A stretch of DNA of 64,000 bases, from positions 49,191,162 through 49,255,161 of the forward strand of contig OY821517.1 of NCBI GenBank assembly GCA_963682025.1. The letters run 5' to 3'. The translations under genes were made by a program, and so were the position numbers. Source of the stretch: Cordilura impudica. Lineage: Eukaryota; Arthropoda; Insecta; Diptera; Scathophagidae. Every line of letters begins with the position of its first letter. The first letter of the stretch is position 1. The notes below the pieces were generated by a model, which saw only the letters and a program-made list of their open reading frames with translations, did not search any database and was not told the DNA's origin. Of this stretch, positions 11,383-25,200 are shown piece by piece.

Positions 11383-12995
11383 AATGTATAAATTTTATTC
11401 AGAGCATGAACTCTTACGCATCTCCAGGCAACAAATATATGACAATCTCACACAAAGTTGGTTCAGGTATGTTTTCTATATCAACTAATCACCTCATCAG
11501 GATGTTGCGGACTTTAGACCATTTTTGAACTTCAACACTTTTTAAAATTCCTGGTGAAAGGTAAAGTAAAGTCCACCTAGATTGGATAATGTTATTTTAA
11601 TTTAATTTTTTTATTTATGCAACAAATTATGCGTAGTTTTAGATTTTTCTTTAGAAATCGGTGTCGGAACAGTGATCGTGGTACCTCTATAATTTTTTTT
11701 AGAGAAATTATTTTTCATTTTCTTTTTATAAAAATAAATGACAAACATATTTTATTAAAACTTTTTGAGATGACTTATGGTTTCTTGTTGACTGGTGATT
11801 ATTAAATATTTGACAAGAATGAAATAAAATAAAATTAAAATAACAATTTTGGGAAATAAACCTAATAAAAATATATATATTTTATACAAAAAATTTATAT
11901 TATACACTAAATAATTTACAAACATTAATGTCTTCTTCTTTTCTGGAAATAATGTTACATTTTTTCCCCGTTAAAAATAAGTAATTACCTGAAAAAATAA
12001 AAATAATCAACATTTTCTGTCAGAGTTAAAACGTCATATGATAAATACTCGTATTAACAAAACTTACAATAAGTATTAAATTAATATAAACTTTTTTCTT
12101 TCGTTAGTTAGTACAGCAGAATTTAAATATAACGAACTACTGCTTAGACAATAACAATTTCACTGGTCCCTTTTATAGGATTTCATACTATTTTTTTTTA
12201 AATTTAATTTCCTAAATTATTGTTCGTTATATTTAAATCTTACTTTATTTCAGCTAATTGAGTTTTTTTTATAAATTATTATTATTTTTTTGGTTTAGAT
12301 TTATTTTGAATAAAATTGTTAGATTACCTAAGATTATTGGCCTTTTGAATGCACCTTATTTATGACAAATTAAATACTTAAAAACTAATTCAGTTGTAAT
12401 TTTTGGTATTATCTTTTTTTTTTTTTAAATTCATTTAAGAATTTTTTTCATGAAATAGTAGAATAACTAGAGTAGAGATAAAATATATATATATTTTTTC
12501 ATAAAAAGTTTTTTTTTTTAATTGTGCATAAATTTTGAATTAAATATTTAAATCTAAATTGTAGTTTTTCTAAACTAAATTGCGAGAATTTTGTCTCTGT
12601 ATCTCTCTTCATTTGTATAGTAAAATTAAGGTGTGTGTTTAGAATTGTAGCGTTAGGCGACGCACCGTGGTTATAAACAAAACTAGTAAAAATTTACTTA
12701 CTAAAAATTTTATAAATGTTTTTTGACTAATTGAATGTGTTCAGGAAAAAGAAAATTAATAAATTTTAAACACAATAAAAATTATCATTGAATATTTTGC
12801 GGTATAATTCCACTTTTTGATGACTCAAATTGAAAAATTTCGAAAATAATTTACCTAATTCCATTTTAATTTAAATTTTGATGTCCTAACGTTACACTTA
12901 GCCACGTTATTTCGTATTTTTCTGTACTTTTTTTCTGGACTTTTTTTTCTCCAAAAAGTTTATCACTAACATTAAACTCTTTTGTATACTTGAAT
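11383..12995. other. AT-rich region downstream of Mgat2
   Basis: This lies 3' of the Mgat2 stop codon (gene on the minus strand), so part is probably 3' UTR. I cannot place the poly-A site with confidence. Small inverted pairs occur (AATTTAAATATAACGAAC near 12120 with its mirror near 12222; GTAGCGTTAGG near 12646 with CCTAACGTTAC near 12885). No coding sequence is recognised. Confidence 0.5.
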
Positions 12996-13218
12996 TCATC
13001 TAATTATCATGGTCATATTCATACATAATTCACGATCACGTCTATCACCCCAACCACCATTGCCCTTGCGTAACTTGGTCTTCTTTATCAGACTGGCTAC
13101 AGTGAGAGTCAGTGACTTAGGAAACATTTGGCCCGATTTGCGGGCAATGCGTAAAACTTGTTGCACCTTAGAAATTACTTGGTTCGATTCACAATTTTTC
13201 TTCTTATGATGGACACCA
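12996..13218 (-). CDS. Mgat2: Mgat2 exon 11: C-terminus and stop codon
   Basis: It completes the GEC codon and reads CGVHHKKKNCES, then MFPKSLTL and KGNGGWGDRRDRELC, matching the conserved C-terminal NGGWGD.RD.ELC block of GnT-II. It ends MNMTMIIR with TGA at 12996-12998. The acceptor is TTTTATAG, 155 bp from exon 10. Confidence 0.93.
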
Positions 13219-16200
13219 CTATAAAAGAAAATGAAAAAAAAAATAATTAAAATATATGTGTCAGGAATATAAATGCACCAAAGAAATTTTAATACGTTTC
13301 AAACATCATTTTAGTATTTATGAGATACAAATTCTTATTTTTTTTTCATTTTTTCTGTCTTTTTTTTACTTACCATTCTCCTATATGAAATACTCTTGGT
13401 CCCTTGACAATCATTGCGTGTAGCTTATGTTGTAAACATTGCTGCGATACATGTTGCAAAGACCAATCCCAATTATAGTCGTCATACGAACAAAAATGTT
13501 GTCGGCATATACGTATGCTATTCCAAGTGCTGCGATTAAAAGCAAATCCCATATTATGTTTACTACTTATCCAGGGCATGACTTCAACCTGTAGTTGGAA
13601 TAATAAAAAGAAAAACAATATTTTAATTGATATTCATAAAAGCATTTAGCTGGATATTGTACAAAATGTAGAAAACAATTAAAAAAATGTTGAATTATCA
13701 ATTTAAAACTAAATTAAATTTTGTTAGATTAAACTTAATTTAAAAATGCTTAAGAGAGATGAAGGGAGTATATAAGCAGCATGCACTTAGGAAAATAATA
13801 AACTAATAAATAATACAAAAACACAAGCATGGAATTATAAAATTATTGGATTTACATATGTTATCTAATTCTGAAATCCTCTAAATTAGTATTCGACCAC
13901 TATTCGCTTATCGAAATAATATTTTTTTTTATTATTATTTTTAATAAAAAATCCAAATACGATAATGTGTTATTTTAATCAATTGAATGTTTTAGTTCCA
14001 ACAGGTTTAAATAAAAAATAATCTAACCCATAAATACAAAGTTTTTATTAAAACTCTTTCTTTCCTTATGCACATGAGTTTTGAATCTCTCTGTGACTGT
14101 GCGTGACTTCGCGTGACTATTTTAAAATTAATCTTTGGTCACAACAAGTCTATGGACCAAGTTTCAGATCGATCGGATAAGGGGAAATGGGTTTTAAATC
14201 ACTCCGTGACTGGGCGTGACTATGCATGACTGTGCGTGACTATGTCGAAGTTAATCTTTCTTTACAGGAAGTATATCGACCAAGTTTCAGATTGCTTGGA
14301 TGAGGGGAAATCCGTTTTAAATCTCTCCGTGACTGTGAGTGATCATCCGTGAATGTGCGTGACTAAGTCAAAGTTAATCTTTTTTCACAGCAAATGCATG
14401 GACCAAGTTTTAGATCGACCGAATGAGGGGAAATGACATTTAGATCACTCCGTGACGGTGTGTGACAATGCGTGACTGTGCGTGACTGCCTCAAAATTAA
14501 TCTGTAGTCACAACAAGACTATGGGCCAAGTTTCAGATCAATTGGATAAGGGGGAATGGGGTTGACCCACGACAGACAGACAGAAAGACAGACAGACAGA
14601 CAGACAGAGAGTATGAGTTAAAAGAAAGAGTTTAAAAAAGCCCAAAACAATCATATTGTTGACGTCTATGGTTGATATTTATGTTGTTTACAATTAATAA
14701 GTTTTTAAATGGAGTATATACTTTCAAATCAGACAACTTCTGCCAATTACTGCTCTTGAATTCAACTAGTATGAAAAACTGTTCTAGTTACCAGATTATC
14801 TAGAGAGAAAGCAATGGAGTTGTTTTGATTCTTTCGAATCCATTTAATCGTGTAACACGTAATGGTGATGATTTTATTCATGCCATGGATTATTTTTTTA
14901 AATATACGAGTAATTGTGTTAATTATTACAGATGACACGGACAGCAATTTACCGAAAAATAAATATTCAGTATTAGTTAAACCGAAAACCGAAGATGCAG
15001 CGATTAATTTAATTTGTAGCACATATGCAGTGTGTAGTTTTTTTTTTTAAATAATACAAAGCTGTTAATAAAGTGACTTAAATAATTCGAATAAGAAATG
15101 GTGGGCCGATTTTGTTGATAGTAAAATATCTTCAGAAAAAATATCAAATATTTGTCTTAAGTCTCACGAGGCGGTGTTGGACGGACGTCCTGAATGTTGA
15201 ACTTCCTTTAAAACAACAATGTTGAAAAATATCATAACGTTATCAATTAAGTAAATAATATTCCATCCAGAAATCTTTCCACTGAAAAACTTATGGCTAA
15301 TAGTGCGTTTACATCTAAGAAAAATCTAGTAGATTTTGGTTGAATTATATTTCAAAATCTATACCGTTTACATCTAACTTTTTTGACATTTTGTGAGATT
15401 TTGTTTCCACAACAATAAACAGCTGATTAAAATAAATCATATGAACTAGAAATATATTATATAGCAGATGGGAATAGACACATATAAGTATAAAAAATGA
15501 GAGCTTTTCAATTACTAAATATTTTTTTTATTATAGAATCGTTATTTTTAAACTCTTTTAACTCATACTCTCTGTCTGTCTGTCTGTCGTGGGTCAACCC
15601 CATTCCCCCTTATCCAATTAATCTGGAACTTGGCCCATAGTCTTGTTGTGACTATAGATTAATTTTGGGTAGTCACGCGCAGTAACGCATAGTCACGTGC
15701 AGTAACGGAGTGATCCGATCCATCTGAAACTTGGTCCATACACTTGCTGTGAAAAAAGATTAACCTTGACGTAGTCACGCACAGTCACGGAGTGATTTAA
15801 AACCCATTTCCCCTTATCCGATCGATCTGAAACTTGGTCGATAGACTTGCTGTGAAAAAAAAAAACTTCGACATAGTCACGCACATTCTCGGAGAGATTA
15901 AAACCTCAATTTCCCTCATCCGATGATCTGAAACTTTGCCCATACACTTGCTGTGAATAAAAGATTAACTTTGACATAGTCACGCACAGTCACGCATAGT
16001 CACGCACAGTCACGGAGTGATTTAAAACACATTTCCCCTTATCCGATCGATCTGAAACTTCGTCGATAGACTTGCTATGAAAAAGATTAACTTTGACGTA
16101 TTCGCGCAAAGTCACGGAGAGATTCAAAACTCATATGCATAAGGAAAGAAAGAGTTTTAATAAGAACTTTGTTTTTTTGGATTAGATTATTATTAATAAT

Positions 16201-19200
16201 TAATATTTTATTTCCTTTTTATTCAACTTGTTTGCTTTTGTTTTTGTTTTTAAACGTCAATTTTTAGTACAGTATTAAAAAAAACACAGTAGCATCATTT
16301 GGTAGTGCCCAAGTTTGACAAGATTTTGTGAGATTTTGCTAAAATCTAGTAATGAGCTAGATATTGTTTTGTATGGGAAATCTAGTAAAAATGAGCTAGA
16401 TTGTGCTCGAAATCTCGTATATACTAGATTTTGGTTAGATGTAAACGCACTATAAAGTTTTATGAAGAGAATGCCGAATATGCCAAATGAATACTCGTAC
16501 CAAAAATTGACCGAATATTCGTGATTCTCTTATTACACTACGGGACAGTTTTTTGACCAAATGTATCAAACACCTAATCTTCATGTAGAATTGTCCACTG
16601 AATCCGAATATGAAGTCAGAATAAGCAAAAACAGTTTTCGTTTTTGTTTTTTTTTAAATGCAGATATCTTCAAAAATATTAGACGGATTTTGCATTTCTT
16701 TTTTTTTTATGAAAGATAATAAAATTACTAAAATAACCATGGGTCGTGAAGATCAGTCAAGAAATGAGAGAGTTACAGTGCACAAAATTTCAAACTTCAT
16801 GAAAAATTAGATGATTTTTTGCAATTTTGCTCTTTTCAAGTTATTTTTTTTTTAACCAGACAATTAAAAATTTTAATGTTTTATTATATACGGCATTAGT
16901 TTATTTCAATACAAACATTTTGCGCCCAACGAGACCCAGATTGGTGCAAAAATGACAGAAGATTTAGTGAATTAATCCACTTATCGTTTGTTTTTTATCA
17001 AATAAATACACAGAATTTGAAAAACGAACGCTGTAAATATTAAAAACATTGCATTTTGTAAAAAAAATCACTAATAAAAATAACGTGGGAGAAAATATTT
17101 TTAAGAACGGAAAAGGGTAAAATGCTCTATTCATTAAAGACTTTTGATAACATTGCATTTGTGATGACAGTTTTTTTTTATTGACAGTTCACAATTTCAA
17201 ATTGTTTGCTAAACGTTTTTATTATCTTGAAACGCAGAATTCGTATTAACAAGAAATTGTCAAATAAAAAAAAGATTAGGAGTCAGATTCATTTGGTCAC
17301 GACTTTGTTGAAAATTTGTGACACAGTGTTCTTCTATTCGTATGCAGAGTTGGTCCAAAAATTTTTTAATCTTGATAAAAAAATGTCTACAATTCAAATT
17401 TGAGTAAAATATCTCTAATCTCTAAGGGCCGTATGCAAAAAAATTAAAGTGCACTGCAAGTAGACTTTATTGTATGTTTTCCATACAAAATTGTTCATTC
17501 AAGTAGAAGTACACTTTAATTATACCCTATACCACAATGTGGTTTGGGTATAATGACTTTGTGCTGCTGTTTGTAACTACCAAAAATATTTGACCAAGAC
17601 CCATCTTTTATTATACCGATCGAATTAGAATCAGTATCTGATTCGATTTAACGATGTCCGTCCTTCCGTCTGTGTGTCCATGTAAACCTTGTAATCAAAC
17701 TGCAGATCGCAAATATGAATATATTTCGATGAAATTTGGTATATAAGCTTCTATCGGCCATAAGATGAACGCTATCGGTAATGTTGGTAATATTGGTTTA
17801 ATGAAAAGAATATCAACATGTATATATTCTAGAACCAGTTGTGAACAGATGCGAAATCTAATAATTATATTACGTCACGAAATTTTGGATTAAAGCACTA
17901 AAACTAAGTTGTAGAAAAGGACTTGCGCGCTATATGTTTTGTGGTATCATTTTGTTTAATTCCTGGAATTCTCTTACTTTTCTTTCAATATCTACCATTT
18001 TTAATCGAACTAATTTCGTTTATATAGTGATTGATTGTGCATAAATACCTCGCGATATTTGTTAATACCCAATGGTTGTTTTGGCGCTTTTGCCATGCGA
18101 TAAATAATCTGAATATAAAGTACATACAAATAGTTACACATGGTGGATATGGATAAAGATACGAATTTTAACACCAATACAATACAAGTAATATAAGTGT
18201 AACGATTTAACAACAACGTTATCATAAGACATACATACATACATACACGCACATACATACAAAACAATTAAAATGCAATTACTAAACAAATGATTAATAC
18301 TTTGAAATTAAAAATTTAGAAAGGTTTTTTCTTAATTTGTTTTAAAATTAAATATTTTGCACGCACAAATAAATCAAATAAATGACATGTTACTACGAGT
18401 AATTGTATCTTATCACAACCAGTAAATGACATGAACAAATTTACACTAATTAAATGATTGATGAAATGTTCATGTACGAGTATCATGTAATTGAAATCTA
18501 CAAATTAAAAGTTCAAAATGATATTCTCACACAGTGGTTGGTCTACATTCACTTAGCGTACGTTTTTTTTTCATCTAAATATGATAAAAATTATCCGTTC
18601 ATTACTAGGCTAGGCGATTTCTTGTGACCGATGTTTTGTTCTACCGTTTTATCCCGATTTTGACCAAACGTATATTATTTGAAAGGTATTTCTTTTTAGC
18701 CGTTTTGCAGATTTACAGATTTTAAAATTTTTTAGTTTATTTTGAGTAAATTGCATTTAAAGTTGCTACTAACACATACATAAAATTATACAATGCTATG
18801 TGTGTGTTTAACGTATGCGGAATGAAATATGGACAGATTTCCAACCATTATTGCAAATACAAAACAAATTACAATATCAAAACAAAATATGAAAAAAGTA
18901 ACGGTAATATTCCCGCAATTATTTATTTAGAGATCAGATCAATAAACTAAAATTAGTAGTAACAATGTCATTGCACGAGAAAGAACGTCGAAAGTTAATT
19001 TTTCAATTTTGTGAAAATAATTCACACATGACCAAAAATTAAATATTTCGTCATTTTTTTGCAATGCAATTCAAAAAAATTTTTATTTATAAAACAATAA
19101 AGGCTTTCGAGAGTGTAAAATCGTTTGACAGAAAACGCGGTTCGGGTAAAAAATGTGCTTTACAGAGAAGCCAAACTAGGGCTAAATTGAAGGCAGAAAT

Positions 19201-22200
19201 TGTGGGACGTACAGCAAAATCTTATCGTGAGTTAGCAAGGAAATATAATGTCAGCGATAAAACAATAAAAAAATATATAGCAGATATGGGCGTGGTAAAA
19301 TGTACAAAAAAAACCGTTCCAGCTGTGTCAGATAAACAGTCACTAGCTATTAACCATCGACTACGAGCTTTGTCCCAAACATTTTTTTCTGCAGACTCAC
19401 CATACATTTGCATCATGGATGATGAGACTTATTTTACAGTGGAGGGGCATGAATGGACACCAAAATATTATTTTAGGTTTCCTAATACTAGGCCACCTGA
19501 TAATGTAACCAATATTAAAAAAACAAAGTTCCCAAAAAAAGTTTTATTGTGGCTGGCGGTAAGTGAATATGGAATCAGCGAACCGGTGTTCATAAAATCA
19601 GGCTTGGCTGTCAACGCTAAAGTTTATATCGACAAATGTCTTCCTATACTTAAAAAATTTATCGATAAGTATCATAAGAATGACAAAACCATATTTTGGC
19701 CGGACTTAGCGTCGTCACATTACGCAAGAACTACACAGTCTGCTTTGGCAAATTTAAATATAGAATTTGTACCTAAGGAGCAAAACCCCCCAAACGTCCC
19801 ACAACTGAGGCCAATCGAAACTTTTTGGGCTAATTTGAAAAGAAATGTGTACGGAAAGGGATACAAACCAAAAAACCTGGACTGCTTTATAAATAAGATT
19901 AAAAGAGAGCTGGTGAATATCAATAAACAGGGCATTCAGTAGGCAATGCGTAAAGTGCCTCGAAATATTAGGAAAGCCCATCGCTGTGGTTATGATTTTT
20001 TTTTGTAATATAAGTTGAAGTTATGTATTTTAACATATATTAGTTGTTAGTATTTAACTCCTCAATAAAAGTTTTTATTACTGTTAATGAGTCAGTCCAT
20101 ATTTCATTCCGCATACGTTATTAAATTTGTTAATGTGTTTGTAATAAAAATGAGTTTGTTTTTTTGAGTTGATTTGTGAATTGGCTATAATTGATTAGCA
20201 TACCTTCAGGGTCTTTATTTAATGAAAAAATAAAATTTCCTAGAAATTGCACTCGAATTTCGAGGGCTGGAATCTGCTAGTTATTATGATTATTGTTATT
20301 ATAATATCCTATACAACTCTGTGTTTAGACTATATTGAGTTTCTGCTGATGTTTGCAACGACCCAAACTCACCTTTTATTGTAACGATAGAATCAGAATT
20401 ACTTTCTAAGTTGATTTAGTAAAATTCGTCCGTCTATGTGTCCATGTTAACCTTCTATTTAAATTACAGCTTACAAACATAAAAGTATACTTTGATGAAA
20501 TTTGGGTTTGTCGTCTTGAATTAGCCCCCATACAAACTAACCTAAGATTTAGATTTTAGAGAAATTTGGTTAAGGCATGTTTATTACACCCATTAATCAG
20601 TAATCCAAAATGAACTCTATAAGACAAATTTTAGTCATAGTCCCCAAACAAAGTTTCTTACCGATCCACAGTGAGCGTAATGGCTTATATAACGGCGTTT
20701 AATTAATAGCGCTTAGGGAAATTTTTTTTTTGTTTGTGTAATATTTATTTTAGTTGCAAATAGATTAAAATACAATGTTAAATAAAAAAAAAATATTTTT
20801 TAAAAATATATTTATGGGGCGTTTCATGTCAAGTGAACCAACTTTTGAAACCGATGTCTTCCGATCGGGATGAAATTTATACCAAGGTTAGTCCTATTGG
20901 ATAGTAGTTTAGACACAATTTTTCAACAAGATCGGTCCAGAACTCTCTGAGTTGGAGGGGTCAAAATTTGACATTTTGGCTAATTCATGTAACTTTTTAC
21001 ATATTGTTCTTAACAAAATTTGTCTCAAATAGTTTAGAGAGCTATTTCTTCAGTCTTTCGGAAAAAAATTTAAAAAAATAAAAAAATTTGTAAAATCAAA
21101 AATTTTTTTGACTCTTTTTTTCAAAAAAAAGGGAATTTCTTTTTATTTTTTTGCTCAAAAGAAAGCTTAGTTTTTTTTTCTTTAAGAGCTTTTTGGTCGG
21201 TTAGTGGGATGGGAGTGGGATACCTATCAAAAAAAATGTTTTGTACCTCAAGACAACGGCTTTTCAATTTTTAGCATATGCACTAATTTAATTTTTTCCT
21301 TTTAGTGTGTAAGGGTTTCTAAAACCTTAAAAATAAAACAGACAAATTAACCTTTCCGACGGTATGTAACATACCTAACTAAAATTTCATAGCCTCAATA
21401 CTGTAATACCCACAACATGTTAACCTCAGGAAAAAAATCACGAAAAATTATTTTTTTATTTATTTGTAATAATAATTAAATTAATATATAATAATAATAA
21501 TTATAAAAATAAAAAGACAAATAATTTCATAAAATGTAATCTTAATCACATTAGATCCATTTATATCATAACTATTTTTATACCCTATACCACTATGTGG
21601 TTTGGGTATAATGACTTTGTGCTGCTGCTTGTAACTACCAAAAATATTTGAACTAGAGCCATCTTTTATTATACCGATCGAATCAGAATCACTATCTGAT
21701 TCGATTTAACGACGTCCGTCCGTCCGTCTGTGTGTCCATGTAAACGATGTAATCAAACTGCAGGTCGCAAATATGAGTCTATTTTGATGAAATTTGGTAT
21801 ATAAGCTTTCATCGGCCATAGGATGAACGCTATTAAAATTAGTGAAAATCGGTCCATGTTCAGACCTAGCCCCCATACAAATGACCCCTATGAAATCGAC
21901 ATAAATTGCGATAAGAGCCAAATTATCATATAGATCTTACTCAAATTGGGTTTGTAAGCGTTTATTACATCCATTAATGAGTAGTCCAAAAATTATACCT
22001 ATGGGACAACCCTTACTCATAGGCCCCATATAGGGCTGCTTCCTGATCTTCACTTAAATCTATCAAAAAACAAAAATATTGCAATGATTCTTTTCAAATT
22101 TTGTTAGTATATATTTTTGCAAAATACAAGAGACTTTACCAAACATGATCAGAATCGGTCCAATTTTAGGCCTAGTGCCCATACAGACATAGCATCCCAT

Positions 22201-25200
22201 ATGAACTTTTTCATATCTGCAGCCAAAAAAATTAATAAAAATCGGTCTAGACCGACTATAATTTTCTCACTTGTTATACTTAATTTATTGTACTTGATGA
22301 AATATTTAAGTTTTGGCGTTACTAGGTTCAGCTGTTGATTTGGAAAGAAATCGCATTGAGTAGAGGCAGAAAACTTTTTCATCTTAAGTCTTCCATCGAC
22401 AAGCGGTATAAAAGCATGGTATTGAGCGGTGCCATCGATTGTTACCGCAGCATCAAATCTGCTCTTTAGTGTTTTCAATGTTTCCTCATGATCCTCTTTG
22501 CTACTAAAAACTATTTTAGTTTACTTTACAATAATGGAATAAAGCAGTCGCATCTAAGATGCGATCTTGATGAGAGCACTGGAGGCTATACTTCGCTGCA
22601 TTTCTTTTAAGGTTTGCTCCAATACCATCACATGCTCCTTTGCCATGAGTAGTAAGATGAAAATGCCACTCAGCTGGCATTCCAAAATCGGTTTTATGAG
22701 CCATAAGATTTGCGAAGCAACTTTTGTTTTTAAAATTTCTCTACTGTAAATTTAGATTTTAGATATTTTAGTATTGTCTTCTGGTACTCATAAACGGTAT
22801 CATGTTTTAAATCGTCGGATATGATTGCCATAATTATACCCTATACCACTATGTGGTTTGGGTATAATGACTTTGTGCTGCTGTTTGTAACAACCAAAAA
22901 TATTTGACCTACACCCATCTTTAATTATACCGATCGAATCAGAATTACTATCTGATTCGATTTAACGATGTCCGTCCGTCCGTCCGTCCGTCCGTCCGTC
23001 CGTCCGTCCGTCCGTCCGTCCGTCCGTCTGTGTGTCCATGTAAAGCTTGTAATCAAACTGCAGGTCGCAAATATGAATATATTTTGATGAAATTTGGTAT
23101 ATAAGCTTCTATCGGCCATGGGACGAACCCTATTGAAATTGGTGAGAATCGGTCCATGTTCAGACCTAGCCCCCATACAAATGACCCCTATGAAATCAAC
23201 ATATATTGCCATAAGATCCAAATTATCATACAAATCTTAGTTAAATTGGGTTTGTATGTATATATTACATCCATTAATCAGTAGTCCAAAAATTATCCCT
23301 ATTGGACAACTCTTAATCATAGGCTCCATATAGAGCTACTTCCCGATCTTCACTTAAATCTATCAAAAAACAAAAATATAGCACTGATTCTTCTCAAATT
23401 TTGTGTGTATATATTTTTGCAAAATACAAGAGACTTTACCAAACATGGTCAGGATCGGTCCATTTTTGGGCCTAGTCCCCATATAGATATAGCATCCGAT
23501 ATGAACTTTTTCATATCTGCAGCCAAAAAAATCAATAAAAATCCCGCTCAAATTTGGTTTATCTTATTTTCTATGTCCAGTTAGTTGGGCCTGAGAGATA
23601 GGGTCTCTAAACGCATGGTATAGGGTATCGTATAGTCGGTCTAGTCCGACTATAATTTTCTTACTTGTTTTGTGTTCCACTTTTTCATCTTTCATGTAGT
23701 AAATAATTACTGTGAATATAGTTGCTTGGTCGTTATTGAAGTGGAATGCTTGTATGGCATCCTGAAGAACATATTTATAGTTTTCTGCGAAATCATATGA
23801 AATAACGAATTCGCAAGATTAATTATGTAAGAAATTATGTTAATAACACACGTCTAAACTTAACGCTGTTTCTAACAAATTGATTTCCGTATGTCTTCAG
23901 AATGACAATAAGTAGTTTTTTAGGATCATATAGGAAGTACATTTTAATGAATGAGTCTAAAATCTTTTATTACGGTAAAGAAGGGCTTAGTGTGAGTTAA
24001 CCGCATGTTCCATTATAAAAATAATGCTGAAGTATATATTTTAACCAAATGTTACAATTATCATTGGTATAAACTACTTCTTAATTTTTAACCTTTTCAA
24101 CATATTATTAAAATAAACTACCTGTTAACTTCTACCTTTCCACCCACTTTTTAAAGTCAAGTGTCGTAAAATAATAAATAAACTGGTATTTCGGAGAACA
24201 GCCATAAAATATTTCCACCTGATACAAACACTTGTGTCTGGGGTACCTGATATTTTAACAATAAAAATCACATTCAATATTACGTGCGCTCAAAACTACC
24301 GCTATGAAAGGCAGATACAAGATTCAGAAAAAATGTTGGGGGTTTAACATTTTGCGGGTATTACAGTATCAAAAGTACGAAATTTTAGTTAGGTATGTTA
24401 CATACCGTCGGAAAGGTTAATTTATCTAGTTTCTCAGTATACGTTTTATTTTTAAGGTTTTAGAAACAATAAAAACTGAAAAATGAAAAATAAAACAATG
24501 AAAAATAAAAAATAGAAAGTGAAAAATGGAAAATGGAAAACGAAAAATTAAAAATGAAAAACGAAAAATGAAAAATAAAAAATGAGTGAAAAATAAGAAA
24601 TGTAAAATAAAAAATGTGTGAAAAATAAGAAATGAAAAATAAAAAATAAAAAACGAAAAATTAAAAATATACCGGTTGAAATAATAAAAATAAATATATT
24701 TATATTAGCAGATCCCCTGCAGTTGATTGCTATAAGTGATACATATATGAGCTTTCTGTTAGATTTTAAAAAAGTGCCATAAAAAATCTTTAATTACTAG
24801 ATGTTTACACATCTCCCCTGTGATCGGACACACATGAATTTTTTTGAATATCAAAATATATTCAGGGCGTATGATTATTTTTTATACCCTATACCACTAT
24901 GTGGTTTGGGTATAATGACTTTGTGCTGCTGTTTGTAACTACCAAAAATATTTGACCTAGACCCATCTTTTATTATACCGATCGACTCAGAATCACTTTT
25001 TGAGTCGATTTAGCGATGTTTGTCCGTCCGTCCGTCCGTCTGTGTGTCCATGTAAATCTTGTAATCAAACTACAGGTCGCAAATATGAATATATTTTTAT
25101 GAAATTTGGTATATAAGCTTTTATCGGCCATGGGATGAACGCTATTGAAATTGGTGAAATTCGGTCAATGTTCAGACCTAGTCCCCATACAAATGACCCC

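Larger units (their letters stand above)
18606..20280 (+). mobile_element. Helitron-like element, copy 3, split by a DD37E transposon
   Basis: The Helitron sequence (GGCTAGGCGATTTCTTGTG onward) is interrupted at 18810 and resumes at 20121, ending GGAATCTGCTAG. Its 5' terminal bases are lost. The interruption is the ITmD37E-type element at 18811-20118. Confidence 0.82.
21313..24468 (-). mobile_element. Decayed DNA transposon with long inverted flanks
   Basis: The segments 21313-21430 and 24346-24468 are inverted copies of each other (sharing TTTCTAAAACCTTAAAAATA and CCGACGGTATGTAACATACC). Between them, on the minus strand, are fragments of a transposase-like protein also present at 54114-60220. 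Two mini-me-like repeats have landed inside. The true outer ends may lie further out; the left flank from about 20817 (GCGTTTCATGTCAAGTGAAC) might belong to it. Confidence 0.62.

Noticed and set aside
13009..13209. Plus-strand frame of 66 codons
   Set aside because: It is the antisense shadow of Mgat2 exon 11.
22971..23027. Regular short repeats that could look like a CRISPR array
   Set aside because: It is an uninterrupted 4-bp microsatellite inside a dispersed element, with no unique spacers; the window is eukaryotic.
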